Source of the DNA: Streptomyces fumigatiscleroticus
GTDB taxonomy: Bacteria; Actinomycetota; Actinomycetes; Streptomycetales; Streptomycetaceae
Assembly: GCF_014647975.1 (NCBI RefSeq)
Contig: NZ_BMQF01000002.1
Location: 558,001 to 622,000, forward strand
Length of the DNA: 64,000 nucleotides
Direction of reading: 5' to 3'
Shown here piece by piece: positions 25,741 to 34,670 of the stretch. The position numbers were made by a program, and so were the translations under genes. The notes below the pieces were generated by a model that did no database searches, was not told where the DNA came from, and worked only from the letters and a program-made list of their open reading frames with translations. Within the stretch, counting starts at the first letter, position 1; each line of letters starts with the position of its first letter.

Positions 25741-26394
25741 GTGCGTATCGGGGAGTTGAGTCGCAGGACCGGGGTCCCGGTCCCGACGATCAAGTACTAC
25801 GTCCGCGAGGGCCTGCTGCCTCCGGGTGAGCTGACCAGCCCGAACCAGGCGGTCTACGGCGAGAACCACGAGCGCCGGCTGAAGCTCATCCGCGCCCTGC
25901 TCGACGTGGGCGGCATGAAGGTGGCCGAGATCGCGGACATACTGACGGCCGTCGACGATCCGGCGCGTCCGCTGCACAAGGTGCTCGGCGCCGCCGCGGA
26001 CCACCTGGGCACCGCCGGCACCGAGCCCGACGACACGGAGACGGCGGCCGCGAGGACCGTCGTCGCCGACCTCGTCTCCCGGCGCGGCTGGCACTCGCAC
26101 GCCTCGAATCCCGCGGTGGCGGACCTGGCCAAGGCCCTTGCCGCGCTGACCCGGCTGGGGCACGGATCGTTCGTCGAGGTCCTCGACGACTACGCCGACG
26201 CCGCCGAACAGGTCGCCCGCGCCGATCTCGCCTACGTGGACCGGCGGGGGGCGGTCGAGGACCGGGTGGAGAGCGTGGTGATCGGAACGGTCCTGGGCGA
26301 GGCGGTGTTCAGCGCGCTGCGCAGGCTGGCCCATGTGGATGCCTCGGCCAAGCTGTTCGGCACGGACGGGCCGCCGGAGCGGGGCACGGACTGA
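25741..26394 (+). CDS. MerR-family transcriptional regulator
   Basis: A 217-residue regulator. Residues 1-70 form the winged helix (RIGELSRRTGVPVPTIKYYV, then EGLLPPGE and the second helix pair ending VGGMKVAEIADIL). The C-terminal ~140 residues are helical with few cysteines, arguing against a metal sensor and for a small organic ligand or other cue. The GTG at 25741 follows GAGGAGTGA. It is divergent from the two membrane-protein genes. From memory, this unit is absent between acdH and desE in S. coelicolor, so it may be an insertion. Confidence 0.9.
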   Translation: MRIGELSRRTGVPVPTIKYYVREGLLPPGELTSPNQAVYGENHERRLKLIRALLDVGGMKVAEIADILTAVDDPARPLHKVLGAAADHLGTAGTEPDDTETAAARTVVADLVSRRGWHSHASNPAVADLAKALAALTRLGHGSFVEVLDDYADAAEQVARADLAYVDRRGAVEDRVESVVIGTVLGEAVFSALRRLAHVDASAKLFGTDGPPERGTD

Positions 26395-26464
26395 CGCTCC
26401 GTTCGGCAGGCTCAGGAGTCGCTCGGGGCGTCCCGCTCCCCGGAACCACCCTGTGGACAAACGC

Positions 26465-26483
26465 GAAGGTTAGGCTAACCTAC
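26465..26483 (+). promoter_or_regulatory. Iron box upstream of desE
   Basis: GAAGGTTAGGCTAACCTAC matches the DmdR1/IdeR 19-bp iron box TTAGGTTAGGCTCACCTAA over its whole core (AGGTTAGGCT-ACCTA). It lies 50 bp before the desE ATG, so repression by iron-loaded DmdR1 is expected. Confidence 0.85.
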
Positions 26484-26532
26484 GTTCGAACTTGTCCGCG
26501 GGCAGTGCGCCCCGTTCGAAAGCAGAACCGAC

Positions 26533-27579
26533 ATGTCCAACGCCCGTGCCACTCACCCGACCCGCCGCGGCATCCTCGCGGCAGGCGGCGTCCTCGGACT
26601 CGGGGCCGTGCTGGCCGCCTGCGGTGACGAAGACTCCAAGAGCAGTGGCTCGGGCGACGGGACGGCCGCGGCGAAGTCGGGCCCCTGGTCCTTCAAGGAC
26701 GACCGCGGTACGACCGTGAAGCTGGACGCGGTGCCCACCAGGATCGTTGCCTTCACCGGCGTCGCCGCCGCCCTCCACGACTACGGCATTGAGATAGAGG
26801 GCGTCTTCGGCCCGACCACGACCAAGGACGGCAAGGCCGACGTCCAGGCCGGCGACATGGACGTCAGCAAGCTGACGGTCTTCGGCAACGTGTGGGACCA
26901 GTTCAACGTGGAGAAGTACGCGGCCTTCGGCCCCCAGGTCCTGATCACCACGACCTTCGACAGCGCCGGCACCCTCTGGTACGTGCCCGAGGCCTCGAAG
27001 GACAAGATCACCAAGCTGGCCCCGAGCCTCGCGATCTCCGTCTACGACCGCCAGCTGACCAAGCCGTTGCAGCGCATGTGGGACCTGGCCGAGTCGCTCG
27101 GCGCCGACATGACGGCCGCCAAGGTCACCGACGCCAAGAAGCGGTTCGAGGAGGCGTCCGAGCGGCTGCGCAAGGCCGCCAAGGCCCGTCCCGAGATCCG
27201 GGTGATGGCCGGTTCCGCCGCGGAGGCCGTCTTCTACGTCTCCGGCACCAACCTCTCCGTCGACCTGGAGTACTTCAAGGCCCTCGGCGTGAACTTCATC
27301 GAGCCCTCCGAGAAGGCCAAGGAGAAGACCGGCGGTTGGTACGAGACTCTCAGCTGGGAGAACGTCGACAAGTACCCGGCCGACGTCATCATGATGGACG
27401 ACCGCTCCGCCACCATCCAGCCCGACGCCATCACCGAGGGCACCTGGAAGAAGCTGCCCGCCGTCAAGGCCGGCCAGGTCATCTCGCGGTCCCCCGAGCC
27501 CATCCTGTCCTACGACAAGTGCGTCGCGATGGTCGAGAACCTCGCGAAGGCCATCGAGAGCGCGAAGAAGGTCGGCTGA
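26533..27579 (+). CDS. desE: Ferric-desferrioxamine binding lipoprotein
   Basis: A 348-residue substrate-binding lipoprotein of a siderophore ABC importer. The N-terminus carries an Arg pair followed by a hydrophobic core and lipobox LAAC (Cys36). The mature part is a type III periplasmic-binding fold with FKDDRGTTVKLDAVPTRIVA, a QVLITTTFDS segment and the C-terminal LSYDKCVAMVENLAKAI. It sits under an iron box and next to desF and desABCD, the same context as S. coelicolor DesE, the ferrioxamine receptor. The permease and ATPase genes are not in this window. Confidence 0.92.
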   Translation: MSNARATHPTRRGILAAGGVLGLGAVLAACGDEDSKSSGSGDGTAAAKSGPWSFKDDRGTTVKLDAVPTRIVAFTGVAAALHDYGIEIEGVFGPTTTKDGKADVQAGDMDVSKLTVFGNVWDQFNVEKYAAFGPQVLITTTFDSAGTLWYVPEASKDKITKLAPSLAISVYDRQLTKPLQRMWDLAESLGADMTAAKVTDAKKRFEEASERLRKAAKARPEIRVMAGSAAEAVFYVSGTNLSVDLEYFKALGVNFIEPSEKAKEKTGGWYETLSWENVDKYPADVIMMDDRSATIQPDAITEGTWKKLPAVKAGQVISRSPEPILSYDKCVAMVENLAKAIESAKKVG

Positions 27580-27615
27580 CCCGCCTGTCCGCTTCCTGAC
27601 CAAGCAGGAGACACC

Positions 27616-28473
27616 GTGACCACTGCCGTAGCCGCCCCGTTCCGTTTCTTCTCCCTCCAGGTCGTACGGACGAGGCGGCTCGGCCCGTCTCTGGTCCGGG
27701 TCACCTTCACCGGGCCCGACCTGCACGCCTTCCACTCCGACGGATGCGACCAGAGCCTGTCGCTGTTCCTGCCGCAGCCCGGGCAGCCCGAGCCGGTGGT
27801 CCCCCTGGAGCAGGGTGACAACTGGTGGCAGGCCTGGCGCGACCTGCCCGACGACGTACGGGCGGTGATGCGCTCGTACACCCTGCGGGCCCTCAGGCGC
27901 GACCCGGACGAGATCGACATCGACTTCGCCCTGCACGGTGTCGAGCAGGGCTGCGCGGGCCAGGCGGGCCCCGCCTCGCGCTGGGCCGCGGGCGCCGCCG
28001 CCGGTGACCGGGTGCTGCTGCTCGGCCCGGCCGTCGCCGACAACCGCGCGATCCGCTTCCGCCCGCCCGCCGACACCGATCTGGTGCTGCTCTGGGGCGA
28101 CGAGACAGCCGTACCGGCCGTCTCGGCCATCGTCGAGTCCCTGCCCGCGGGCACCCGTGCCCGCGTCTGGCTGGAGGTGCCGCACGCCGGGGACGTCCAG
28201 GACCTGATGACCCTGGCGGACGCCGAGATCACCTGGCTGGTCCGCGGGTCCGGCCCCGGCCGGGCGGCCTCTCCCCTGGCCCTCGACACCCTGCGCACCG
28301 CGGAACTGCCGCGCTGCGAGCGGCCGTACGTCTGGATCGCGGGCGAGTCCGGCCGTGTGAAGGAGCTGCGCCGGCACTTCGTGGGCGAGCGCGGCGTCGA
28401 CCGCCGCCGGGTCACCTTCGTCGGCTACTGGCGGCAGGGGCTGTGCGAGGAGGAGCTGCGCGCGCAGAGCTGA
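27616..28473 (+). CDS. desF: Siderophore-interacting flavin reductase
   Basis: A 285-residue protein of the ViuB/siderophore-interacting family, which reduces ferric siderophores to release iron inside the cell. The FAD-binding motif is RSYTLRALRRD near residue 76, after the VRVTFTGPDL beta-barrel. The NAD(P)H-binding part includes LLWGDETAVPAVSAI and the C-terminal WIAGESGRVKELRRHF and YWRQG. GTG 27616 follows AGGAGACACC, 36 bp after desE. It most likely acts on ferrioxamine brought in via DesE. Confidence 0.9.
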   Translation: MTTAVAAPFRFFSLQVVRTRRLGPSLVRVTFTGPDLHAFHSDGCDQSLSLFLPQPGQPEPVVPLEQGDNWWQAWRDLPDDVRAVMRSYTLRALRRDPDEIDIDFALHGVEQGCAGQAGPASRWAAGAAAGDRVLLLGPAVADNRAIRFRPPADTDLVLLWGDETAVPAVSAIVESLPAGTRARVWLEVPHAGDVQDLMTLADAEITWLVRGSGPGRAASPLALDTLRTAELPRCERPYVWIAGESGRVKELRRHFVGERGVDRRRVTFVGYWRQGLCEEELRAQS

Positions 28474-28553
28474 CGCGGTCGGCATCGCGCGTCGAGGACT
28501 GCCGGGTCCGAAGTGACGGTAGTCACGGCAGTGCTGCGTTTCGCCGCAGTTAA

Positions 28554-28572
28554 TTAGGTTAGGCTTACCTAA
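28554..28572 (+). promoter_or_regulatory. Iron box upstream of desA
   Basis: TTAGGTTAGGCTTACCTAA differs from the DmdR1 consensus at a single position. It lies 63 bp before the desA ATG and should give iron-dependent repression of desABCD. Confidence 0.93.
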
Positions 28573-28635
28573 GTTGAAGCTCGAGCTCCGCCCGCTTCCG
28601 TCCCTCACGGACCGTCCCCACCGGAGGACCCCCAC

Positions 28636-30078
28636 ATGCGCTCGCACCTGCTCAACGACGCCACCGCGGAGCATTACCGCCGCTCGGTGACCGAAGGAGT
28701 CGAGCGGGTGGCCGCCAAACTCGCCACCACCGATCGTCCGTTCACGGGCGTCACGGTCGACGCGCTCGCTCCCCGTATCGAGCGGATCGACCTCGACGAG
28801 CCGCTGCACGACACCACCGCGGTCCTCGACGAACTGGAGGACGTCTACCTCCGGGACGCGGTCTACTTCCACCACCCCCGCTATCTGGCCCACCTCAACT
28901 GCCCGGTCGTGATCCCGGCCGTGCTCGGCGAGGCCGTCCTGTCCGCCGTCAACTCCTCCCTCGACACCTGGGACCAGTCGGCCGGCGGCACCCTCATCGA
29001 GCGGAAACTGATCGACTGGACGGCGGGCCGCATCGGCCTCGGCCCGGCCGCCGACGGCGTGTTCACCTCCGGCGGCACCCAGTCCAACCTCCAGGCGCTG
29101 CTGCTGGCCCGCGAGGAGGCCAAGAGCGACAATCTGGCGAGACTGCGCATCTTCGCCTCCGAGGTCAGCCACTTCAGCGTGAAGAAGTCGGCGAAACTGC
29201 TCGGCCTCGGCCCCGACGCCGTGGTCTCGGTCCCCGTCGACCGCGACAAGCGCATGCAGACCGTCGCGCTCGCCCACGAGCTGGAGCGCTGCACGAGTGA
29301 CGGCCTGGTCCCCATGGCCGTCGTCGCCACCGCCGGCACCACCGACTTCGGCTCCATCGACCCGCTGCCCGAAATCGCCGAGCTGTGCGCCCAGTACGAC
29401 ACGTGGCTGCACGTCGACGCCGCCTACGGCTGCGGGCTGCTCGCCTCCCTGAAGTACCGGGACCGCCTGACCGGCATCGAGCGGGCCGACTCGGTCACCG
29501 TCGACTACCACAAGTCCTTCTTCCAGCCGGTGAGTTCCTCGGCGGTGCTGGTCCGGGACGCCGCGACCCTGCGGCACGCCACCTACCACGCCGAGTACCT
29601 CAACCCGCGCCGCATGGTGCAGGAACGTATCCCCAACCAGGTGGACAAGTCCCTCCAGACCACCCGCCGCTTCGACGCGCTGAAACTGTGGATGACGCTG
29701 CGCGTGATGGGCGCCGACGGCATCGGGCAGCTCTTCGACGAGGTCTGCGACCTGGCCGCCGAGGGCTGGCGGATGCTCGCCGCCGACCCGCGCTTCGACG
29801 TGGTCGTCGAGCCGAGCCTGTCCACGCTCGTCTTCCGCCACATCCCCGCGGCCGTCACCGACCCCGCCGAGATCGACCGCGCCAACCTCTACGCCCGCAA
29901 GGCCCTGTTCGCCTCCGGCGACGCGGTGGTCGCGGGCACCAAGGTGGGCGGCCGCCACTATCTGAAGTTCACCCTGCTCAACCCCGAGACCACGACGGCC
30001 GACATCGCCGCCGTCCTCGACCTGATCGCCGGCCATGCCGAGCAGTACCTGGGAGAGTCCCTTGACCGCGCTTCCTGA
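28636..30078 (+). CDS. desA: Lysine decarboxylase, desferrioxamine biosynthesis
   Basis: A 480-residue PLP-dependent group II decarboxylase that turns lysine into cadaverine, the first step of desferrioxamine synthesis. The PLP lysine is Lys293 in [13 protein letters not shown]. Other landmarks are [40 protein letters not shown] and [14 protein letters not shown], whose Asp contacts the PLP ring nitrogen. ATG 28636 follows GGAGGACCCCCAC. It is first in the desABCD operon and its 3' end overlaps desB by 17 bp. Confidence 0.95.
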   Translation: MRSHLLNDATAEHYRRSVTEGVERVAAKLATTDRPFTGVTVDALAPRIERIDLDEPLHDTTAVLDELEDVYLRDAVYFHHPRYLAHLNCPVVIPAVLGEAVLSAVNSSLDTWDQSAGGTLIERKLIDWTAGRIGLGPAADGVFTSGGTQSNLQALLLAREEAKSDNLARLRIFASEVSHFSVKKSAKLLGLGPDAVVSVPVDRDKRMQTVALAHELERCTSDGLVPMAVVATAGTTDFGSIDPLPEIAELCAQYDTWLHVDAAYGCGLLASLKYRDRLTGIERADSVTVDYHKSFFQPVSSSAVLVRDAATLRHATYHAEYLNPRRMVQERIPNQVDKSLQTTRRFDALKLWMTLRVMGADGIGQLFDEVCDLAAEGWRMLAADPRFDVVVEPSLSTLVFRHIPAAVTDPAEIDRANLYARKALFASGDAVVAGTKVGGRHYLKFTLLNPETTTADIAAVLDLIAGHAEQYLGESLDRAS

Positions 30079-31354
30079 AGCCGCCGTGTCCCCCGTCACG
30101 ACCCACGACTTCGTGGGGATCGGGCTCGGCCCCTTCAACCTCGGCCTGGCCTGCCTCACCGAGCCCATCGACGGACTCGACGGCGTCTTCCTGGAGTCCA
30201 AGCCCGACTTCGAGTGGCACGCCGGCATGTTCCTGGAGGGCGCCCACCTCCAGACGCCCTTCATGTCGGACCTGGTCACCCTCGCCGACCCGACCTCCCC
30301 CTACTCCTTCCTCAACTACCTGAAGGAGAAGGGCCGGCTGTACTCCTTCTACATCCGGGAGAACTTCTATCCCCTGCGCGTGGAGTACGACGACTACTGC
30401 CGCTGGGCCGCGGGCAAACTGAGCAGCATCCGGTTCGGCACGACGGTCACGGACGTGACGTACCGGGACGAGGACGAGATCTACGTCGTACGGACCGCGG
30501 CCGGCGAGGAGTTCCGCGCCCGCCACCTGGTCCTCGGCACCGGCACCCCGCCGTACATCCCCGAGTCCTGCCGCGATCTGGGCGGTGACTTCCTGCACAA
30601 CTCCCGCTATCTCCAGCACAAGGCGGAGCTCCAGCGCAAGGAGTCGATCACCCTGGTCGGCAGCGGCCAGTCCGCCGCCGAGATCTACCACGACCTGCTC
30701 AGCGAGATCGACGTCCACGGCTACCAGCTGAACTGGGTGACCCGCTCCCCGCGCTTCTTCCCGCTGGAGTACACCAAACTCACGCTGGAGATGACGTCCC
30801 CGGAGTACATCGACTACTACCACGCGCTGCCGGAGGCGACCCGCTACCGTCTCACGGCCCAGCAGAAGGGCCTGTTCAAGGGCATCGACGGCGATCTGAT
30901 CAACGAGATCTTCGACCTGCTGTACCAGAAGAACCTCGGCGGTCCGGTCCCCACCCGGCTGCTCACCAACTCCTCCCTGAACGCCGCCTCCTACGACAAC
31001 GGCACCTACACCCTCACCTTCCGCCAGGAGGAGCAGGGCAAGGACTTCGAGCTGCGCTCGCAGGGCCTGGTGCTGGCCACCGGCTACCGGTACGTCGAGC
31101 CGGAGTTCCTGAGGCCGGTCCGCCACCGGCTGCGCTACGACTCCCACGGCAACTTCGACGTCGCCCGCAACTACGCGATCGACGTGACGGGCCGGGGCGT
31201 CTTCCTCCAGAACGCCGGCGTGCACACCCACAGCATCACCAGCCCCGATCTGGGCATGGGCGCCTACCGCAACAGCTGCATCATCCGTGAGCTGCTCGGC
31301 AGCGAGTACTACCCGGTCGAGAAGACCATCGCGTTCCAGGAGTTCGCCGTATGA
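30062..31354 (+). CDS. desB: Cadaverine N-monooxygenase
   Basis: A 430-residue flavin N-hydroxylase of the lysine/ornithine N-monooxygenase family, producing N-hydroxycadaverine with FAD, NADPH and oxygen. The FAD site is [18 protein letters not shown] near the N-terminus; the NADPH site is [18 protein letters not shown]; the C-terminal [13 protein letters not shown] is the family's ATGY motif. The start is taken as TTG 30062, because GGGAGAG lies at correct spacing and the protein then begins as expected; an in-frame ATG at 30035 lies deep inside desA. Confidence 0.94.
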   Translation: MTALPEAAVSPVTTHDFVGIGLGPFNLGLACLTEPIDGLDGVFLESKPDFEWHAGMFLEGAHLQTPFMSDLVTLADPTSPYSFLNYLKEKGRLYSFYIRENFYPLRVEYDDYCRWAAGKLSSIRFGTTVTDVTYRDEDEIYVVRTAAGEEFRARHLVLGTGTPPYIPESCRDLGGDFLHNSRYLQHKAELQRKESITLVGSGQSAAEIYHDLLSEIDVHGYQLNWVTRSPRFFPLEYTKLTLEMTSPEYIDYYHALPEATRYRLTAQQKGLFKGIDGDLINEIFDLLYQKNLGGPVPTRLLTNSSLNAASYDNGTYTLTFRQEEQGKDFELRSQGLVLATGYRYVEPEFLRPVRHRLRYDSHGNFDVARNYAIDVTGRGVFLQNAGVHTHSITSPDLGMGAYRNSCIIRELLGSEYYPVEKTIAFQEFAV

Positions 31355-31881
31355 CCCTCACCCTCCGCCCCCTCGACCCCCTGAAGGACGCCGAGCTGCT
31401 GCATGCGTGGGTCACCCACCCCAAGGCCGCCTTCTGGATGATGCAGGACGCGAAGCTGGAGGACGTCGAGCGCGCCTACATGGAGATCGCGGCCGACGAG
31501 CACCACCACGCCTTCCTCGGTCTGCACGACGGCGTGCCCGCCTTCCTGATGGAGAAGTACGACCCCGCCCACCGCGAGCTGGTCGGCCTGTACGAGCCCG
31601 AGCCCGGCGACGTCGGCATGCACTTCCTGGTCGCCCCGACCGACCGCCCCGTGCACGGCTTCACCCGGGCCGTCATCACCGCCGTGATGGCCCATCTCTT
31701 CGAGGACCCGGCCGTCCGCCGTGTGGTCGTCGAACCGGACGTGGACAACAAGGCCGTGCACACGCTGAACGCCGCGGTCGGCTTCGTCGCCGACCGTGAG
31801 ATACAGAAGCCGGAGAAGAAGGCGCTGCTGAGCTTCTGCACCCGGGAACAGTTCCTCGCGGCGACGGGGGTGCGCGCATGA
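31351..31881 (+). CDS. desC: N-hydroxycadaverine acyltransferase
   Basis: A 176-residue GNAT-fold acyl-CoA transferase of the siderophore (IucB/RhbD-like) family. It acylates N-hydroxycadaverine with succinyl-CoA or acetyl-CoA to give the hydroxamate units of desferrioxamines E and B. Recognisable parts are [52 protein letters not shown] and the [20 protein letters not shown] acetyl-CoA pocket. Its ATG overlaps the desB stop (ATGA) and its stop overlaps desD the same way. Confidence 0.94.
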   Translation: MTLTLRPLDPLKDAELLHAWVTHPKAAFWMMQDAKLEDVERAYMEIAADEHHHAFLGLHDGVPAFLMEKYDPAHRELVGLYEPEPGDVGMHFLVAPTDRPVHGFTRAVITAVMAHLFEDPAVRRVVVEPDVDNKAVHTLNAAVGFVADREIQKPEKKALLSFCTREQFLAATGVRA

Positions 31882-33647
31882 GCCTCGCCGACGCCGTGGC
31901 CCACCTCACCCCCGAGCGCTGGGAGCGGGCCAACCGTCTGCTGATCCGCAAGGCCCTCGCCGAGTTCACGCACGAGCGCCTGCTCACGCCCGAGCCGGAC
32001 GGTGAGGGATACGTCGTCCGCAGCGACGACGGTCTGACCGCCTACCGCTTCACCGCCACCCGCCACGCCCTGGACCACTGGCAGGTGGACGCCGACTCGA
32101 TCACCCGGCACCGCGCCGGGGAGGAACTCCCGCCGGCCGCGCTGGACTTCTGCGTCGAGATGAAGGAGTCGCTGGGGCTGAGCGACGAGATCCTCCCCGT
32201 CTATCTGGAGGAGATCTCCTCCACCCTCTCCGGCACCTGCTACAAACTCACCAAACCGCAGGTCACCTCCGCCGAGCTGGCCGGGAGCGGCTTCCAGGCC
32301 ATCGAGACCGGCATGACCGAGGGCCACCCCTGCTTCGTCGCCAACAACGGACGGCTGGGCTTCGGCGTCCACGAGTACCTGTCGTACGCGCCGGAGACCG
32401 CCAGCCCCCTCCGGCTGGTGTGGCTGGCCGCGCACCGCTCGCGGGCGGCGTTCACCGCGGGCGTCGGCATCGAGTACGAGTCCTTCGTACGTCAGGAGCT
32501 GGGCGAGGAGACCGTCGACCGCTTCCACGGCATCCTGCGCGAGCAGGGCCTGGACCCGGCCGACTACCTGCTGATCCCCGTCCACCCCTGGCAGTGGTGG
32601 AACAAGCTCTCCGTCACCTTCGCCGCCGAGGTGGCCCGCCGGTATCTGGTCTGCCTGGGCGAGGGCGACGACGAGTATCTGGCCCAGCAGTCCATCCGTA
32701 CCTTCTTCAACACCACCCACCCCGAGAAGCACTATGTGAAGACGGCCCTGTCCGTCCTCAACATGGGTTTCATGCGCGGGCTGTCCGCCGCCTACATGGA
32801 GGCCACCCCGGCGATCAACGACTGGCTGGCCCAGCTGATCGAGAACGACCCGGTGCTGAAGTCGACGGGTGTCACGATCATCCGGGAGCGGGCGGCGGTC
32901 GGCTACCGGCACCTGGAGTACGAGAAGGCGACCGACCGCTACTCGCCGTACCGCAAGATGCTCGCCGCCCTGTGGCGGGAGAGCCCGGTGCCCTCGCTGC
33001 GGGAGGGCGAGTCCCTGGCGACCATGGCCTCCCTCCTCCACGTCGACCACCAGGGTGCCTCCTTCGCGGGCGCGCTGATCGAGCGGTCGGGTCTGGCGCC
33101 GGCCGAGTGGCTGCGGCACTACCTGCGGGCCTACTTCGTGCCGCTGCTGCACAGCTTCTACGCCTACGACCTGGTCTACATGCCGCACGGCGAGAACGTG
33201 ATCCTGGTCCTGAAGGACGGGGTGGTGCGGCGGGCGGTCTACAAGGACATCGCCGAGGAGATCGCGGTCATGGACCCGGACGCGGTGCTGCCGCCCGAGG
33301 TCTCCCGCATCCGCGTCGAGGTACCGGAGGACCAGAAACTCCTGTCGATCTTCACGGACGTCTTCGACTGCTTCTTCCGCTTCCTCGCCGCGAACCTCGC
33401 CACCGAGGGGATCCTGGAGGAGGACGGCTTCTGGCGCACGGTCGCGGAGGTCACCCGCGAGTACCAGGCGTCGGTGCCCGAACTCGCCGACCGGTTCGCG
33501 CAGTACGACATGTTCGCCCCCGAGTTCGCGCTGTCCTGCCTGAACCGGCTCCAGCTGCGCAACAACCGGCAGATGGTGGACCTCGCCGATCCGTCCGGGG
33601 CGCTTCAGCTGGTGGGCGATCTGAAGAACCCGCTCGCGCGCCCCTGA
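31878..33647 (+). CDS. desD: NIS siderophore synthetase (desferrioxamine)
   Basis: A 589-residue IucA/IucC-type NRPS-independent siderophore synthetase. It uses ATP to adenylate the succinyl carboxylate and condense hydroxamate units, including final ring closure to desferrioxamine E. Family motifs: EMKESLGLSDEILPVYLEE, GHPCFVANNGRLGFG with the ATP-contacting residues, LIPVHPWQWWNKL, QQSIRTFFNTTHPEKHYVKT and the C-terminal YMPHGENVILVLKDG. It is the last gene of the operon, followed by a strong hairpin. Confidence 0.96.
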   Translation: MSLADAVAHLTPERWERANRLLIRKALAEFTHERLLTPEPDGEGYVVRSDDGLTAYRFTATRHALDHWQVDADSITRHRAGEELPPAALDFCVEMKESLGLSDEILPVYLEEISSTLSGTCYKLTKPQVTSAELAGSGFQAIETGMTEGHPCFVANNGRLGFGVHEYLSYAPETASPLRLVWLAAHRSRAAFTAGVGIEYESFVRQELGEETVDRFHGILREQGLDPADYLLIPVHPWQWWNKLSVTFAAEVARRYLVCLGEGDDEYLAQQSIRTFFNTTHPEKHYVKTALSVLNMGFMRGLSAAYMEATPAINDWLAQLIENDPVLKSTGVTIIRERAAVGYRHLEYEKATDRYSPYRKMLAALWRESPVPSLREGESLATMASLLHVDHQGASFAGALIERSGLAPAEWLRHYLRAYFVPLLHSFYAYDLVYMPHGENVILVLKDGVVRRAVYKDIAEEIAVMDPDAVLPPEVSRIRVEVPEDQKLLSIFTDVFDCFFRFLAANLATEGILEEDGFWRTVAEVTREYQASVPELADRFAQYDMFAPEFALSCLNRLQLRNNRQMVDLADPSGALQLVGDLKNPLARP

Positions 33648-33661
33648 CCGGCCGACGGACG

Positions 33662-33702
33662 GACGGGCACCCTGGAGAGTACGGTCCTCCAGGGTGCCCG
33701 TC
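33662..33702. terminator. Strong hairpin after desD
   Basis: Perfect 16-bp stem GACGGGCACCCTGGAG / CTCCAGGGTGCCCGTC with a 9-nt loop, 14 bp after the desD stop. It closes the desABCD transcript. Confidence 0.9.
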
Positions 33703-33740
33703 GGCATACCGGGCCACCCGGCGGTGGAACAATTGCCCCC

Positions 33741-34640
33741 ATGGCGGAAATCCTCCAGAAGGACGGCAGCTGGGCCTTCGACGGCGACGCCCTGCGACTG
33801 ACTCCCGGACGGGACAAGAACGTCAGCCTGTTCCGCAAGGCATTGGGTGAACTGGTCGTCCCGCTGGGCGCGCTGGCGGGCATCTCGTTCGAGCAGGGCA
33901 GGAAGACGGGTCGGCTCCGGCTGCGGCTGCGGGACGGCGCCGACCCCCTGCTGCACGCGACCGGCGGACGGCTCACCGAGCCCCACGACCCGTACCAGCT
34001 GATCGTCGAGTCCGACCGCTACGGCGTCGCCGAGTACTTCGTGGAGGAGGTCCGCAACGCGCTGCTGCTGGACGAGGTCCCGTCCGACCCGGTGGACGCC
34101 TATCTGCTGCCCGGGCCGGCCGTACCGCTGTCGGCGGCGGCCGGGGACGGCTCCGCCCACTTCGACGGCGAGCACGTCCGCCTGGAGTGGAACTGGAAGA
34201 CGGAGGACGCCAAGGCCGCCGCCGGCGCCCGTACCCTGGCGCTGGCCGACATCACCGCCGTGGAATGGCAGCCCGCGGTCGGCCTGGACAACGGCCATCT
34301 GCGCTTCACCGTGCGGAACGCGTCCACCAAGGCGCCGCCCAAGTACGACCCCAACTCCGTGGAGCTGTGGGGGTTCAAGAAGGATCCGCTGATGGCCCTG
34401 GTGGCCGCCGCCGTGCAGGCCCGGCTGCCGCACCCGGCCAAGGCGGCGGTCACGGACGTACCGCCGCCGGAGCGGGAGCCGGCCCGCGCCGCCGTGCCCG
34501 CCGCCGTGCCCGCCGCCGTGGAGGACGCCCACGACGCGCTGCTGCGGCGGCTGCGCGAGCTGGGCGAGCTGCACCGCACCGGCGTGCTGACGGACGAGGA
34601 GTTCGCGCTGGCCAAGCAGGCGGTCCTCAGACGGATGTGA
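33741..34640 (+). CDS. DUF4429 protein with C-terminal SHOCT domain
   Basis: A 299-residue cytoplasmic protein with two DUF4429 units (residues ~8-95, GDALRLTPGRDKNVSLFRKA...; and ~135-225, GEHVRLEWNWKTEDA..., YDPNSVELWGFKKDP), an Ala/Pro linker, and a SHOCT domain at the end (LLRRLRELGELHRTGVLTDE, FALAKQAVL). DUF4429 has a PH-like appearance; SHOCT is a short helical oligomerisation module. The function is unknown. It stands alone between the desD terminator and the convergent phosphatase gene. Confidence 0.85.
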   Translation: MAEILQKDGSWAFDGDALRLTPGRDKNVSLFRKALGELVVPLGALAGISFEQGRKTGRLRLRLRDGADPLLHATGGRLTEPHDPYQLIVESDRYGVAEYFVEEVRNALLLDEVPSDPVDAYLLPGPAVPLSAAAGDGSAHFDGEHVRLEWNWKTEDAKAAAGARTLALADITAVEWQPAVGLDNGHLRFTVRNASTKAPPKYDPNSVELWGFKKDPLMALVAAAVQARLPHPAKAAVTDVPPPEREPARAAVPAAVPAAVEDAHDALLRRLRELGELHRTGVLTDEEFALAKQAVLRRM

Positions 34641-34670
34641 GGACCGCCCGGCACGTGCGCCCCGCCCGGC

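Noticed and set aside
28510..28535. GTGAC-GGTA-GTCAC inverted repeat as terminator after desF
   Set aside because: The stem is only 5 bp and lies in the desA promoter region; too weak to call.
26470..30279. A >1,200-codon antisense frame over desE, desF and desA
   Set aside because: Same GC-bias artefact; no start with a ribosome binding site and no recognisable protein.
26395..33740. Larger biosynthetic gene cluster around the desferrioxamine genes
   Set aside because: Only desEF and desABCD belong together; flanking MerR and DUF4429 genes show no biosynthetic link and are separated by terminators or promoters.
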